DNA of 64,000 bases, taken from the NCBI RefSeq assembly GCF_016313185.1, contig NZ_CP066218.1, positions 1,488,001 to 1,552,000 of the forward strand, written 5' to 3'. The translations under genes were made by a program, and so were the position numbers. Source of the stretch: Mycolicibacterium baixiangningiae. GTDB taxonomy: Bacteria; Actinomycetota; Actinomycetes; Mycobacteriales; Mycobacteriaceae. How positions within the stretch are numbered: the stretch's first letter is position 1; every line of letters starts with the position of its first letter. Below the pieces are notes generated by a model. That model saw only the letters and a program-made list of their open reading frames with translations, did no database searches and was not told the DNA's origin. Of this stretch, positions 7,871-16,920 are shown in pieces.

Positions 7871-9402
7871 CCGCCACCACGAGCCGCCCCACCGACATCA
7901 GCACGCTGGCGGACCCCGCTGCCAGCTCGGACTTCGCCGACCTCTCCATGTTCGTCGCCGGATCACCGACCGCCGCCGTCGACGGAGCGACCTTCGATTC
8001 CTACGAACCGCGCACAGGCCGGGTGTGGGCGAAGCTGCCCCGGTCAGGCACCGAAGACGTCGACCGTGCCGTGCGGGCGGCGCGCGCTGCCTTCGAGGGA
8101 CCGTGGGCCGCAGTCTCAGCTGCCGACCGCGGCCGCTTCCTGATGAAGATCGCGGCCGTCGTCGACCGGCATCGCGACCAGCTCACCATCATCGAATCCC
8201 GCGACAACGGCAAGCCGGTACGCGAGGTTCGGGCCGAGATCGACGCTGTAGTGCGCTATTTCGAGTACTTCGCCGGCGTATGCCAGACCACCCTCGGTGA
8301 AACCCATCCCCAGGCGGCCACGGCCTTCAGCTACACCCGCCGCGAGCCGGTCGGCGTCGTCGGCGCGATCGTGCCCTGGAACTCACCGCTGCTCATGCTG
8401 GCCTGGAAGCTGTCGCCCGCGCTGGCGGGCGGCAACACGATCATCCTCAAGCCCGCCGAGGAGACCTCGGTGTCCGCTGTGGTGTTCGCTCAGCTCGTTG
8501 CCGAGGTCGGGCTGCCCGACGGCGTCTTCAACGTGGTCACCGGAGTCGGTGAGGAGGCCGGCGCCGCGCTGGTCGCCCACCCGGATGTCGACAAGATCGC
8601 CTTCACCGGCTCGACCGAAGTGGGCAGGCAGATCGCCGCCACCGCGGCCAACGACCTCAAGCTCGTCACCTTCGAGCTCGGCGGCAAGTCCCCCACGGTG
8701 ATCTTCGCCGACGCCGACCTCGACGCCGCGGTGCATCGCACGGCCTACGGCATCTTCTCCGCTGCCGGGCAGACGTGCCAGGCGGCATCGCGAATCTTCG
8801 TGCAGGACAGCATCCATGACGAATTCTTGGATCGATTCGCGTCGTTGGCACGTAGCATCCGCGTGGGCGACCCCCTGTCCGAACGAACCCAGATGGGCGC
8901 CCAGATCTCCGCTCAGCATCGGGAGCGGATCGCCGGGTACGTTGCCAGCGGCACCCAGGAGGGCGCGCAGCTGATCTGCGGCGGAACCCGTCCCACCGAG
9001 CCGCCGCTGGCTGACGGCTACTACTACTCGCCGACCATCCTGGACGGCGTCAACCGCGACATGAAGATGATCCGCGAGGAGATCTTCGGACCGGTAACCG
9101 GAGTCATGACCTTCACCGACGAAGCCGACGCCGTCGCCAAGGCCAACGACACTGAGTACGGCCTGGCCGGATCGGTGTGGACGCGAGACGTGACCCGCGC
9201 CCACCGCGTCGCGGCCGGTATCGCCGCCGGCCTGATCTGGGTCAACACCACCCGCACGATCAACCACCTCGTTCCCTTCGGCGGCTACAAGCAGTCCGGA
9301 TACGGACGCGAGGGCGGCCAAGCCGTGATGGAGCACTACACCCGGATCAAGTCCGTGTGGGTCGACCTGCAGGACGACCTGCCGAACTGGTACGCCGACT
9401 GA
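7867..9402 (+). CDS. NAD(P)+-dependent aldehyde dehydrogenase
   Basis: 511 residues, full length. Key features are the VPWNSPL segment near residue 175, the cofactor motif FTGSTEVGR, the general base Glu270 in FELGGKSP and the nucleophile Cys304 in AGQTCQAA; the C-terminal EIFGPV and PFGGYKQSGYGREGG are intact. The start overlaps the alcohol dehydrogenase stop by four bases. It should convert the aldehyde from the preceding enzyme to the acid that the CoA-transferase then activates. Confidence 0.9.
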   Translation: MTATTSRPTDISTLADPAASSDFADLSMFVAGSPTAAVDGATFDSYEPRTGRVWAKLPRSGTEDVDRAVRAARAAFEGPWAAVSAADRGRFLMKIAAVVDRHRDQLTIIESRDNGKPVREVRAEIDAVVRYFEYFAGVCQTTLGETHPQAATAFSYTRREPVGVVGAIVPWNSPLLMLAWKLSPALAGGNTIILKPAEETSVSAVVFAQLVAEVGLPDGVFNVVTGVGEEAGAALVAHPDVDKIAFTGSTEVGRQIAATAANDLKLVTFELGGKSPTVIFADADLDAAVHRTAYGIFSAAGQTCQAASRIFVQDSIHDEFLDRFASLARSIRVGDPLSERTQMGAQISAQHRERIAGYVASGTQEGAQLICGGTRPTEPPLADGYYYSPTILDGVNRDMKMIREEIFGPVTGVMTFTDEADAVAKANDTEYGLAGSVWTRDVTRAHRVAAGIAAGLIWVNTTRTINHLVPFGGYKQSGYGREGGQAVMEHYTRIKSVWVDLQDDLPNWYAD

Positions 9403-10421
9403 TGGACCGACCGACCGTCATCATCTCGCCGGACAGCCTCAAGGGCTGTCTGTCGGCGGCCGACGCCGCCGCGGCCGTCGCCGCAGGCATCACCGCGACG
9501 CGCCCCGAGGTCGCCGTCAGGACCGTGCCGCTGTCCGACGGCGGCGAGGGCCTGGTCGACGTGCTCCGACATCGGCTCGGCGGCGAACTGCGCTACGTCA
9601 CCGTCGCCGACCCACTAGGGCGTCCGACCTCGGCGCACTACCTCGTCCTCCCGGACGGTCGCGCCGTCACCGAAAGTGCCCAGGCCATCGGGCTCACCTT
9701 GCTCACCGCCGAGGAACTGGACCCGTTCGTGGCATCGAGCCGCGGCCTCGGCGAGCTGGTCGCACACATCGGCGCCGACCCCGACGTGCGGGAACTCGTC
9801 CTGGGCGTTGGCGGGGTGGCGACCGTGGACGGCGGCGTGGGAATGCGGCACGTGCTGGCGGGGCTGCCCATCCCCGTTCGGGTCGCCTCCGACGTTCGCA
9901 ACCCGTTACTCGGGGAACATGGTGCCGCAGCGGTATTCGGCCCACAGAAGGGTGCGTCCCCCGCCGACGTGGTGGAGCTGGAGCGCCGGCTGGCCGGGCT
10001 CGGGCACCCTGCTGCGATCGCCGATCATCCCGGCGCCGGGGCAGCGGGCGGGATCGGCGCCATGCTGCTCGCGATGGGAGCCACCATCGAGTCCGGCATC
10101 GAACTCGTCCTCTCGCTGACGGATTGGCGAGAAGCCGCCGCGTCGGCGAACCTGGCTGTCACCGGCGAGGGCACCGTCGACCTGTCCTCAACTGAGGGCA
10201 AAGTCGTCTCCGGCGTGATCGCCGCCGCCCGCCCCAGTCGCCTTCCCGTGGTGGTGTTCGGCGGACGCGTCCATTCCGACGGCGCCGCGGCGCTGCGTGG
10301 ACTAGGGGCTGTCGACGTGCGACCCCTCAGCGGCAGCATCGCCGATGCCGCAACCGATTTGTACGCGTTGGGCGCTTTCGTGGCATCACGCCTGAACTCG
10401 TGGAATCGAGCTGCCGTATGA
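9402..10421 (+). CDS. Glycerate kinase (GlxK/GarK type)
   Basis: 339 residues from the ATG at 9402, which shares its first base with the TGA of the aldehyde dehydrogenase. Family motifs are PDSLKGCLSAADAA at the N-terminus, LSDGGEGLVDVL, ESAQAIGL, VLGVGGVATVDGGVGM, FGPQKGAS, GAGAAGGIGAMLLAMGA and VTGEGTVDLSS near residue 250. These enzymes phosphorylate D-glycerate, in characterised members to 2-phosphoglycerate. It is shorter than the E. coli enzyme (about 380) because of a trimmed middle. Its presence implies that the operon's pathway yields glycerate, most simply by reduction of hydroxypyruvate or tartronate semialdehyde. Confidence 0.87.
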   Translation: MDRPTVIISPDSLKGCLSAADAAAAVAAGITATRPEVAVRTVPLSDGGEGLVDVLRHRLGGELRYVTVADPLGRPTSAHYLVLPDGRAVTESAQAIGLTLLTAEELDPFVASSRGLGELVAHIGADPDVRELVLGVGGVATVDGGVGMRHVLAGLPIPVRVASDVRNPLLGEHGAAAVFGPQKGASPADVVELERRLAGLGHPAAIADHPGAGAAGGIGAMLLAMGATIESGIELVLSLTDWREAAASANLAVTGEGTVDLSSTEGKVVSGVIAAARPSRLPVVVFGGRVHSDGAAALRGLGAVDVRPLSGSIADAATDLYALGAFVASRLNSWNRAAV

Positions 10422-11302
10422 CGTCAGCACTACCCCTGCTTCGCACGCTGCTGTTCGTGCCGGGCGATCGCCCCGACCGGATCGCGAAGGCAGTCGCCAG
10501 CGCGGCCGACGGTGTGGCGATCGATCTCGAAGATGCGGTCGCGGTATCGCAGAAGGCCGTGGCCCGGGACGCTGTCGTCTCCGCATTGCCCACGCTGCCC
10601 GCTGAGGGCGGCCCCGTGATCTGCGTGCGGATCAATGCGATGGACAGCGGCTTCGCCGACGACGACGTGGCCGCCCTGGAACCCGCGCTACACCGCATCG
10701 ATCTCGTCATCGTCCCGATGAGTGCCGAACCCGACGGGATTCGGCGCGCAGCAGAGCTGTTGGCCCGGGCGGAACAGGCTGCTGGCGCCGATATCGGCCG
10801 AATCGGCATCATCCCTCTGATCGAAACGGCGGCAGGCATTTTCGAAGCGCGCGCGATCGCTGCGGCCGATGCCAGGGTGCACACATTGGCGTTCGGTCCC
10901 GCGGACCTGTCTCGTGAACTCGGCATCACCCCCACCGCCGACGGGGAGGAATTCTTGTTCGCACGGTCCCAACTGGTGCTCGCCGCGGCCGCGGCGCACT
11001 GTCCGCCGCCGGTGGACGGACCCTATCTCGACCTCAGCGATGCCGACGGCCTTGTACGCTCGGCCCGCCGAGCCCGCATGCTCGGCTTCAGCGGCAAGCA
11101 GGTCATCCACCCGTCGCAGGTTTCCGGAGTCGCCGGCGCCTTCGCGGCGACCCCGGCTGAAATCGAATGGGCGCGGGCGGTAGACGTGGCTTTCACCGCA
11201 GCGGAAGCCGACGGTGTCTCGTCGATCAGACTCCCCGACGGGACCTTCGTCGACTACCCGATCGCCCGACGCGCCAGGGCAATTCTGGCGGGCGTCCGAT
11301 GA
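10418..11302 (+). CDS. HpcH/HpaI-type CoA-ester lyase (CitE-like, malyl/citramalyl-CoA lyase family)
   Basis: 294 residues from the ATG at 10418, which overlaps the glycerate kinase stop as ATGA. The N-terminal FVPGDRPDRIAKA, VAIDLEDAVA with its Mg-binding acid pair, PLIETAAGI and AFGPADLSRELGI, plus HPSQV near the C-terminus, are those of CitE-like lyases. The family cleaves malyl-, methylmalyl- or citramalyl-CoA to an acyl-CoA and a 2-oxoacid. In this operon it is the expected carbon-carbon cleaving step after CoA transfer. The oxoacid released (glyoxylate, pyruvate or hydroxypyruvate) cannot be read from the sequence. Confidence 0.85.
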   Translation: MTSALPLLRTLLFVPGDRPDRIAKAVASAADGVAIDLEDAVAVSQKAVARDAVVSALPTLPAEGGPVICVRINAMDSGFADDDVAALEPALHRIDLVIVPMSAEPDGIRRAAELLARAEQAAGADIGRIGIIPLIETAAGIFEARAIAAADARVHTLAFGPADLSRELGITPTADGEEFLFARSQLVLAAAAAHCPPPVDGPYLDLSDADGLVRSARRARMLGFSGKQVIHPSQVSGVAGAFAATPAEIEWARAVDVAFTAAEADGVSSIRLPDGTFVDYPIARRARAILAGVR

Positions 11303-12252
11303 AGATCGTCGTCACTCGAGGTTTGCCACCCGCCACGCTGGCACCGCTGGCCGAGCTCGGCGACGTGTGGGTGTCCCCGCACGACCGCCCCCTCACCGCC
11401 GACGAGCTGTGCGACGCCGTCCGCGGCGCAGCCGCAGTCGTGAGCATGCTCAACGACCGCATCGACGACTCGGTGCTGACCGCCGCAGGCACCCAACTGC
11501 GCGTCGTCGCCAACACCGCAGTGGGTTATGACAACCTCGACGTCGCCGCCATCGCGCGGCACGGTGCCACCGCGACCAACACTCCCGGTGTACTCGTCGA
11601 TGCGACGGCCGACCTGACCATGGCCCTGCTGCTCGACGTCACCCGCCGAGTCTCCGAGGGAGACCGGCTGATCCGCTCAGGCCAGTCCTGGTCGTGGGAC
11701 ATCGGCTTCATGCTCGGCACCGGTCTGCAGCGGAAACGACTCGGGATCATCGGTATGGGTCACATCGGTCGGGCGGTGGCGGAGCGGGCGACGGCCTTCG
11801 GCATGAATGTCGTCTATCACGCACGTCGCGAACACCCTGGCGTCATCGGCCGCCGGGTCCCACTCGAGGAACTGCTCGCCACGTCCGACGTCGTGTCCCT
11901 GCACTGCCCGCTGACCGCCGACACCCGCCACCTGATCGATGCCGCGGCCCTCCACCGTATGAAGGCCAGGTCGTACCTGATCAACACCGCCCGCGGGCCC
12001 ATCGTCGACGAAAGCGCGCTGGTAAACGCCCTCGCGACGGGAGTCATCGCCGGCGCCGGCCTCGATGTGTACGAACACGAACCCGATGTGCATCCGGCCC
12101 TGCGTGGTCTTGCCAACGTGCTGCTCGCACCACATCTCGGGTCGGCGACCGTCGAAACGCGGACACGGATGGCAGAATTGGCAGTCGAGAATGTGGTCCA
12201 GGTGCTCACGGGCGGAGGCCCGATCACGCCGATCGCGGTACCGTCACGTTGA
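11299..12252 (+). CDS. D-2-hydroxyacid dehydrogenase (glyoxylate/hydroxypyruvate reductase type)
   Basis: 317 residues from the ATG at 11299, overlapping the lyase stop by four bases. The NAD(P) fold is marked by IIGMGHIGRAVAE near residue 150; the catalytic Arg lies in NTARGPIVDE near 230, the acid in GLDVYEHEP near 260 and the catalytic His279 in LAPHLGSAT. The family interconverts 2-oxoacids and D-2-hydroxyacids. Next to a glycerate kinase the most economical reading is reduction of hydroxypyruvate to D-glycerate or of glyoxylate to glycolate. Confidence 0.87.
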   Translation: MKIVVTRGLPPATLAPLAELGDVWVSPHDRPLTADELCDAVRGAAAVVSMLNDRIDDSVLTAAGTQLRVVANTAVGYDNLDVAAIARHGATATNTPGVLVDATADLTMALLLDVTRRVSEGDRLIRSGQSWSWDIGFMLGTGLQRKRLGIIGMGHIGRAVAERATAFGMNVVYHARREHPGVIGRRVPLEELLATSDVVSLHCPLTADTRHLIDAAALHRMKARSYLINTARGPIVDESALVNALATGVIAGAGLDVYEHEPDVHPALRGLANVLLAPHLGSATVETRTRMAELAVENVVQVLTGGGPITPIAVPSR

Positions 12253-12280
12253 CATCAACGGTGCCGGTCGAGAGGAAGCG

Positions 12281-12955
12281 ATGGCCACCCCACCCGAGCC
12301 CCTCCCGACGACCAAGGCGGAAGAGGCATTCATCGCCATCCGCCGATTGATCGAACGCGGTCAATTGCCGGGCGGGGCCAAGCTGACGTTGGCCAGCCTG
12401 TCCGAGGAACTCCAGATGAGCCTGACGCCCATCCGGGAAGCGCTGCGCATGCTGCAGGCCAACGGACTGGTCGAGTACAAGCGTCACCACGGCCACGTCG
12501 TGACGCGTTACTCCATACAGCGCGCCGAAGAGGTCTACCTGCTTCGTCAGACACTCGAGCCGCTGGCGACCAAGCTGGCAGCCGCCAGTGCAACCGCCGC
12601 CGAGCTGAAGAGCATTCGCGAGTTGCAGGAGGAGTTCCGCCTGGTCGTGGACGGCGATCCGCCGCGCTTCGCCGACGTAGTCGAACTCAACGCGCGATGG
12701 CATCGCATGGTGTACGCGTCGGCGCACTCGGCGTTGTTGGACGACTTCATCGAACGACTCTGGAATGGCGTGCCCTACCAAGCCATTTGGTTCGTACAGC
12801 GCCGACACCAGTCCGTAGCCGACCACGAAGCCGTCACCCTCGCTCTCGAGGCGAGAGAGGCCAGAGTTGCTGAAGAAGCGATGCTGGACCACATCGGTCG
12901 GGGACGCGCCGCGACGGTCGAACACCTGCACGCCATCGGGTCGCCCGAGACCTGA
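12281..12955 (+). CDS. GntR-family transcriptional regulator (FCD/FadR subfamily)
   Basis: 224 residues from the ATG at 12281, preceded by GAGGAAGCG. Residues about 12-75 form the winged helix-turn-helix (LASLSEELQMSLTPIREALRMLQANGLVEYKRHHG), and the rest is an all-helical FCD ligand-binding domain with the acidic/His metal-type residues in LNARWHRMVYASAH and VADHEAV. It starts 28 bases after the dehydrogenase and closes the operon. It is the likely regulator of the cluster, sensing a pathway acid and binding the ATCAAA-TG-TTTGAT palindrome at the first gene; that pairing is inference. Confidence 0.87.
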   Translation: MATPPEPLPTTKAEEAFIAIRRLIERGQLPGGAKLTLASLSEELQMSLTPIREALRMLQANGLVEYKRHHGHVVTRYSIQRAEEVYLLRQTLEPLATKLAAASATAAELKSIRELQEEFRLVVDGDPPRFADVVELNARWHRMVYASAHSALLDDFIERLWNGVPYQAIWFVQRRHQSVADHEAVTLALEAREARVAEEAMLDHIGRGRAATVEHLHAIGSPET

Positions 12956-12989
12956 TCTATCGCGGCGCGGTCGCGGGACTGCTCGAGAC

Positions 12990-13790
12990 TCACTGGGCCG
13001 CAACAGGTGCGACCGGGAAGTCGAAGTAGGTGTCCGGGTACATCTCGGGCTTGTACGTGAAGTGCCACCATTCGCTCTCGTAGCTCTCCAGCCCCTGCTT
13101 CTCGAGCCCCTCCTTCAGCAGCAGCCGGTTCTTCAGCTGCTCACCCTGGATTCGCGGGTCAAGGGTGTGCGACAGCGTGTCGAAGCAGTCGTAGCCGGTG
13201 CCCATGTCGATCGAGTAGTCCACGAAGCGTTCGCTGTTCGGGGCGGTGCAGTCCACCAACGGGAACCCGGGCATGTACACGGGTTCCGGCCTGGCCGGCA
13301 GCGGTAGTGCGACAAGGGTGAGATCGACTGTGCTGCCGCGGCTGTGGCCCGACTTCTCGGCGATGTATCCGTCGGCAACCAGTTGCGTCTTGTCCACGCG
13401 CGGATAGAACTCGGCCTTCATCCGTTGGTCGGGCAGGTTGTTCGCCCACGCGGCGAAGTCGTTGACGGCGCGCTGCGGCCGGTAGCAGTCGTAGACCTTC
13501 AACGAGTAACCCTGGGCGGTGAACTCCTGCTGTGCGCGTCGCAGCGCCTCGGCCGCCGGACGGGCGAGGAGGCAGAGCGGAGCCTGGTAGCCGTCGACCG
13601 GGTCGCCGGTGAAGTTGTGCGGGGTGATGTACCGGATGTCCAGCACGATCGACGGGTCGACGTCGCTGAGCGAGACGAAGTCCGGCGGTGCGACCAGTCC
13701 GGGTTGGGCCGAGGCGACAGGTGTCCCGACAGCGGCGGCGGCCAGGAGTGCGGCGGCGGCGAGCTTCGCGAACATGCGCATGCCCCTCAT
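12990..13790 (-). CDS. Secreted D-alanyl-D-alanine dipeptidase (VanX family)
   Basis: 266 residues from the ATG at 13790, chosen because GGAGG sits seven bases upstream and a signal peptide follows (MRGMRMFAKLAAAALLAAAA...ASAQP). Zinc ligands of the VanX/M15D family are present: His149 and Asp156 in SGHSRGSTVDL, and Glu240 plus His243 in ESEWWHF. Such enzymes split D-Ala-D-Ala. There is no vanH or vanA next to it, and the protein is exported, so peptidoglycan fragment recycling or defence is more likely than vancomycin-type resistance. It is convergent with the GntR gene, 34 bases away. Confidence 0.85.
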   Translation of the reverse strand: MRGMRMFAKLAAAALLAAAAVGTPVASAQPGLVAPPDFVSLSDVDPSIVLDIRYITPHNFTGDPVDGYQAPLCLLARPAAEALRRAQQEFTAQGYSLKVYDCYRPQRAVNDFAAWANNLPDQRMKAEFYPRVDKTQLVADGYIAEKSGHSRGSTVDLTLVALPLPARPEPVYMPGFPLVDCTAPNSERFVDYSIDMGTGYDCFDTLSHTLDPRIQGEQLKNRLLLKEGLEKQGLESYESEWWHFTYKPEMYPDTYFDFPVAPVAAQ

Positions 13791-13821
13791 TTGAACACCT
13801 CCGCGGTGATCGCGCGACGAG

Positions 13822-15354
13822 TCAGCGCCGTCGTCCCAGCCGGTCCCGCACCGCCGCCAACTCCACCGCCACCAACAGTGCGCCCGTCGATCCGCTGCCG
13901 TCGCCGAGCGGCCGACCCATGATCGTCTCGATCCGGCTGATGCGCTGGTACATCGTCTGCCGGTGGATGTTGAGTGCCTTGGCCGCCGCCACCCGCGATC
14001 CGGTGCGGAACAGTGCCGCCAACGTGGCGATGAGTTCGGTCGACCGCTCGGCGGTGAGCAGGGGACCAAGAACCGAGTGCAGAAAGCGGTCCACGGCCGC
14101 CGAATCCACCTCGGACAGGAAGTGATCGATCGCGACATCACGGGCCAGCCCGACGAACTCCGTCTCCGAGGACAACAGGGCGGCCGTCGCCGCGGTCGAC
14201 ATCGCCTCGGCGAGTTCCGGGAGGTCACGCCGCGGTTCGCCGACACCGATCCGCAGGGCCCGCGGCAACGGTGACGAATAGAGTTGGGAGACAAGGGTGT
14301 CGATCACCGTATCGGCGTCCTGGCGGCCGTCGAACCGGACGATCGACCGATGGCGCCCGTCGCGGATCTCCGAGAGCACCGGCCGGTCGTCACGACGCAG
14401 CACCGCCGAGAGCTCGGCCACCTGAATCGGTTCGTCGACGCTGATCGCGACCACGCCGACATACCAGCCGCCGGGCGCGAAGCCCAGATCGCGGGCGGCT
14501 CTGCGCAGCGCCGACTCGGTGTCGGCGCGCAGAACCGCCGGCCTGGTGGTGTCCTCGGCCAGCGCCAGCAACCGGAACACCTCCCGCAGATGCTGATCGG
14601 ACCGGGTCAGCGGCCGCCAGCGCAGCAGTGCCAGCGCCAACGATTCGGGTGCGCGCCGGCACACCGCGGTGACCATCTGGAGGTCCACGCCCGGCCGGGG
14701 CAGCACCTCGAGCGTCGCGATCGTGACACCGGCGGACTCGATCGCCGCGACGTGGCCGTAGCTGCGGGGGCGGGCGCCCTCGACATCCGTGGCGGCCAGC
14801 ACCGCCCCCGACACCGAGCGCACCGCGATCGAGCAGCCGCTGAGCGCACTCAGTCCCGACACCATGTCGTCCAGGTCGCCCTGGGCCGCCAGCACCCCGG
14901 CGAGCATGTGGGTGACCTCGTCGTTGAAGTGCAGCGCGCGCACCGACTCGTTGACCAGCCGGCTGTTGATGGCGCGGGTTACCTCGACGAAGCGGACCAC
15001 CTCGGTCAGCTCGATCAGCGGGAAGTCGCGGACGGCTGCCTGGGCGGTCAGCGCGGCGGGGAACGTTCCGGTCCGGGGCCGCTCGACGGCCAGACCCGCG
15101 GCCCCGGCGTCGGCGAGCGAGTCGATGTAGGCGCGGAGCTGCTCGGGGCCGGAATCGCTGAGGATCACACCCGCCACGAGAAGCAGTTCGCCGCCGCTGA
15201 GCAGTTCCGCGATGTCGAGAACCTCGCTGGTGTGCACCCAGCGGATCTCGGTGTCGAGCCGCCCCCAGCCGGCCAGCACCTGCGGTCGCGCGGCCGCCAT
15301 CGCCGGGTCATCGAGGATGTCCCGCAGGCTCAGTGAGGTCTGGGACGGCAGCAT
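13822..15354 (-). CDS. PucR-family transcriptional regulator
   Basis: 510 residues. The N-terminal PucR domain (SLRDILDDPAMAAARPQV... VSTSEVLDI-like region with ELLLVAGV) is followed by a GGDEF-like middle and a C-terminal PucR helix-turn-helix (RVAAAKALNIHRQTMYQRISRIE, about residues 455-478). Regulators of this kind control purine or nucleobase catabolism. It is divergent from an NCS1 permease and an amidohydrolase with 141 bases between, the classic layout for a local regulator of that pair. Confidence 0.85.
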   Translation of the reverse strand: MLPSQTSLSLRDILDDPAMAAARPQVLAGWGRLDTEIRWVHTSEVLDIAELLSGGELLLVAGVILSDSGPEQLRAYIDSLADAGAAGLAVERPRTGTFPAALTAQAAVRDFPLIELTEVVRFVEVTRAINSRLVNESVRALHFNDEVTHMLAGVLAAQGDLDDMVSGLSALSGCSIAVRSVSGAVLAATDVEGARPRSYGHVAAIESAGVTIATLEVLPRPGVDLQMVTAVCRRAPESLALALLRWRPLTRSDQHLREVFRLLALAEDTTRPAVLRADTESALRRAARDLGFAPGGWYVGVVAISVDEPIQVAELSAVLRRDDRPVLSEIRDGRHRSIVRFDGRQDADTVIDTLVSQLYSSPLPRALRIGVGEPRRDLPELAEAMSTAATAALLSSETEFVGLARDVAIDHFLSEVDSAAVDRFLHSVLGPLLTAERSTELIATLAALFRTGSRVAAAKALNIHRQTMYQRISRIETIMGRPLGDGSGSTGALLVAVELAAVRDRLGRRR

Positions 15355-15398
15355 GCGCGCTCCATAGTGAGCAGAAACTATATGTCCTAGGTAAAACT

Positions 15399-15415
15399 AT
15401 CGACAGAATGTCTAT
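15399..15415. promoter_or_regulatory. Inverted repeat in the PucR/NCS1 divergent promoter
   Basis: AT-C-GACA-GAA-TGTC-T-AT is an interrupted inverted repeat within an AT-rich patch between the divergent regulator and permease genes; a CCTAGG palindrome lies at 15386-15391. Position and symmetry suit an operator for the PucR-type protein or another regulator. This is inferred from position; no PucR consensus was matched. Confidence 0.4.
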
Positions 15416-15495
15416 CACCATTCCGTGGCTTCAGCGCTCAGGATGAATGCAACGCAACGTCGCGAAGCGCCCTTCTTCGACGAACAGGAACCGCC

Positions 15496-16920
15496 ATGTC
15501 CGCTGTCACCACCGGCGAACCAGTCCCCGACGCCACCGAGCAGGCTGAATCCGAACTCACCGTGATCCCGGAATCCGCGCGGACGACCGACGTCCGCGGC
15601 CAGTTCTGGATCTGGGCCGGTGCCAACATCGCCCCCATCAACTGGGTGCTCGGCGCACTGGGCGTCACGATGGGCCTCGGCCTGTTCGAGACCATTGCTG
15701 TGCTGGCGGTCGGCAACCTGATCGGGATGGCGCTGTTCGGCATCTTCGTGGTCATCGGTCAGCGCACCGGCGTGACCGGAATGGTGTTGGCGCGCGCGGT
15801 CTTCGGCCGCCGTGGCGCCTATGTGCCCGCCGCGGTGCAGGCGCTGCTGTGCATGGGCTGGTGCGCGGTGAACACGTGGATCGTGCTCGATCTGGTGATC
15901 GCCCTGCTCGGCCGCATCGGGCTCGTCGACCCCGACAGCGCCGCACACGGCCCCCGAATCGCGGTGGCCGCCATCATCATGGTCATCCAGGTGGTGATCG
16001 CGTGGTTCGGCTACCGCGTGATCGCGACGTTCGAACGCTGGACGGTGCCGCCGACCGTGGCGGTCCTGGTCGCGATGACCGCGGTGGCCTGGTTCGGCCT
16101 CGACGTCGAATGGGGTTACACCGGCGATCCGACGCTGACCACCGGACAGCACATCGCAGCCCTGTCCGCGGTGATGACCGCCATCGGAATCGGCTGGGGG
16201 ATCACCTGGTTCGGGTACGCAGGCGACTACTCGCGGTTCGTGTCCACCACGGTGCCCGCGCGCAAACTGTTCCTCGCCAGCGCTCTGGGCCAGTTCATCC
16301 CGGTGGTCTGGCTCGGCGCACTCGGCGCGACGCTCGCGACGCTCAGCTCGTCGTCGGATCCGGGTGAGATCATCGTCGACGCCTACGGCGTGCTCGCCAT
16401 CCCCGTCCTGCTGCTCGTCGTACACGGACCGCTGGCCACCAACATCCTCAACATCTACACCTGCACGGTGTCCACCCAGGCGCTCGACATCCGCATCGAC
16501 CGCCGGATCCTCAACGTCGTCATCGGCGTGGTCGCCATGGCGGTGGTCGTGGTCTTCGTACTCAACGGTGACTTCGCCTCGACCATCGACGCCTGGCTCA
16601 TCGGCATCGTCGGCTGGCTTTCCCCGTGGGCCGGGGTGATGCTGACGCACTGGTTCGTCATCGCACGCAAGCAGATCGACGCCGAGGCGCTCGTGGCCCC
16701 GCCCGAAGCGGGCCTGCTGCCGGCGGTACGGCCGACCGCGCTGGTGGCGCTCGGTGTCGGCATCGTCTTCACCTGGATGTTCATGTACGGCATGACGCCG
16801 CTGCTGCAGGGTCCGATCTCGAACGCCATGGGTGGCATCGACCTGTCGTGGCTCGCCGGTGGCCTCGTCTCGGCCACCACCTACCTCGCGCTGGAGAAGG
16901 TCGGGCAGCTCCGAAAATGA
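15496..16920 (+). CDS. NCS1-family nucleobase:cation symporter
   Basis: 474 residues with about 12 membrane segments. QFWIWAGANIAPINWVLGALGV at the N-terminus and ITWFGYAGDYSRFV near residue 240 are NCS1 (CodB/PucI-like) features. These permeases import cytosine, purines, allantoin, hydantoins or related heterocycles. AGGAA precedes the ATG at a good distance. The stop overlaps the next gene by four bases, so import and hydrolysis are translationally coupled. Confidence 0.87.
   Translation: MSAVTTGEPVPDATEQAESELTVIPESARTTDVRGQFWIWAGANIAPINWVLGALGVTMGLGLFETIAVLAVGNLIGMALFGIFVVIGQRTGVTGMVLARAVFGRRGAYVPAAVQALLCMGWCAVNTWIVLDLVIALLGRIGLVDPDSAAHGPRIAVAAIIMVIQVVIAWFGYRVIATFERWTVPPTVAVLVAMTAVAWFGLDVEWGYTGDPTLTTGQHIAALSAVMTAIGIGWGITWFGYAGDYSRFVSTTVPARKLFLASALGQFIPVVWLGALGATLATLSSSSDPGEIIVDAYGVLAIPVLLLVVHGPLATNILNIYTCTVSTQALDIRIDRRILNVVIGVVAMAVVVVFVLNGDFASTIDAWLIGIVGWLSPWAGVMLTHWFVIARKQIDAEALVAPPEAGLLPAVRPTALVALGVGIVFTWMFMYGMTPLLQGPISNAMGGIDLSWLAGGLVSATTYLALEKVGQLRK

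Noticed and set aside
12990..13790. Vancomycin resistance gene cluster.
   Set aside because: A VanX-like peptidase alone, exported and without vanH/vanA or a VanRS pair nearby, does not make a resistance operon.
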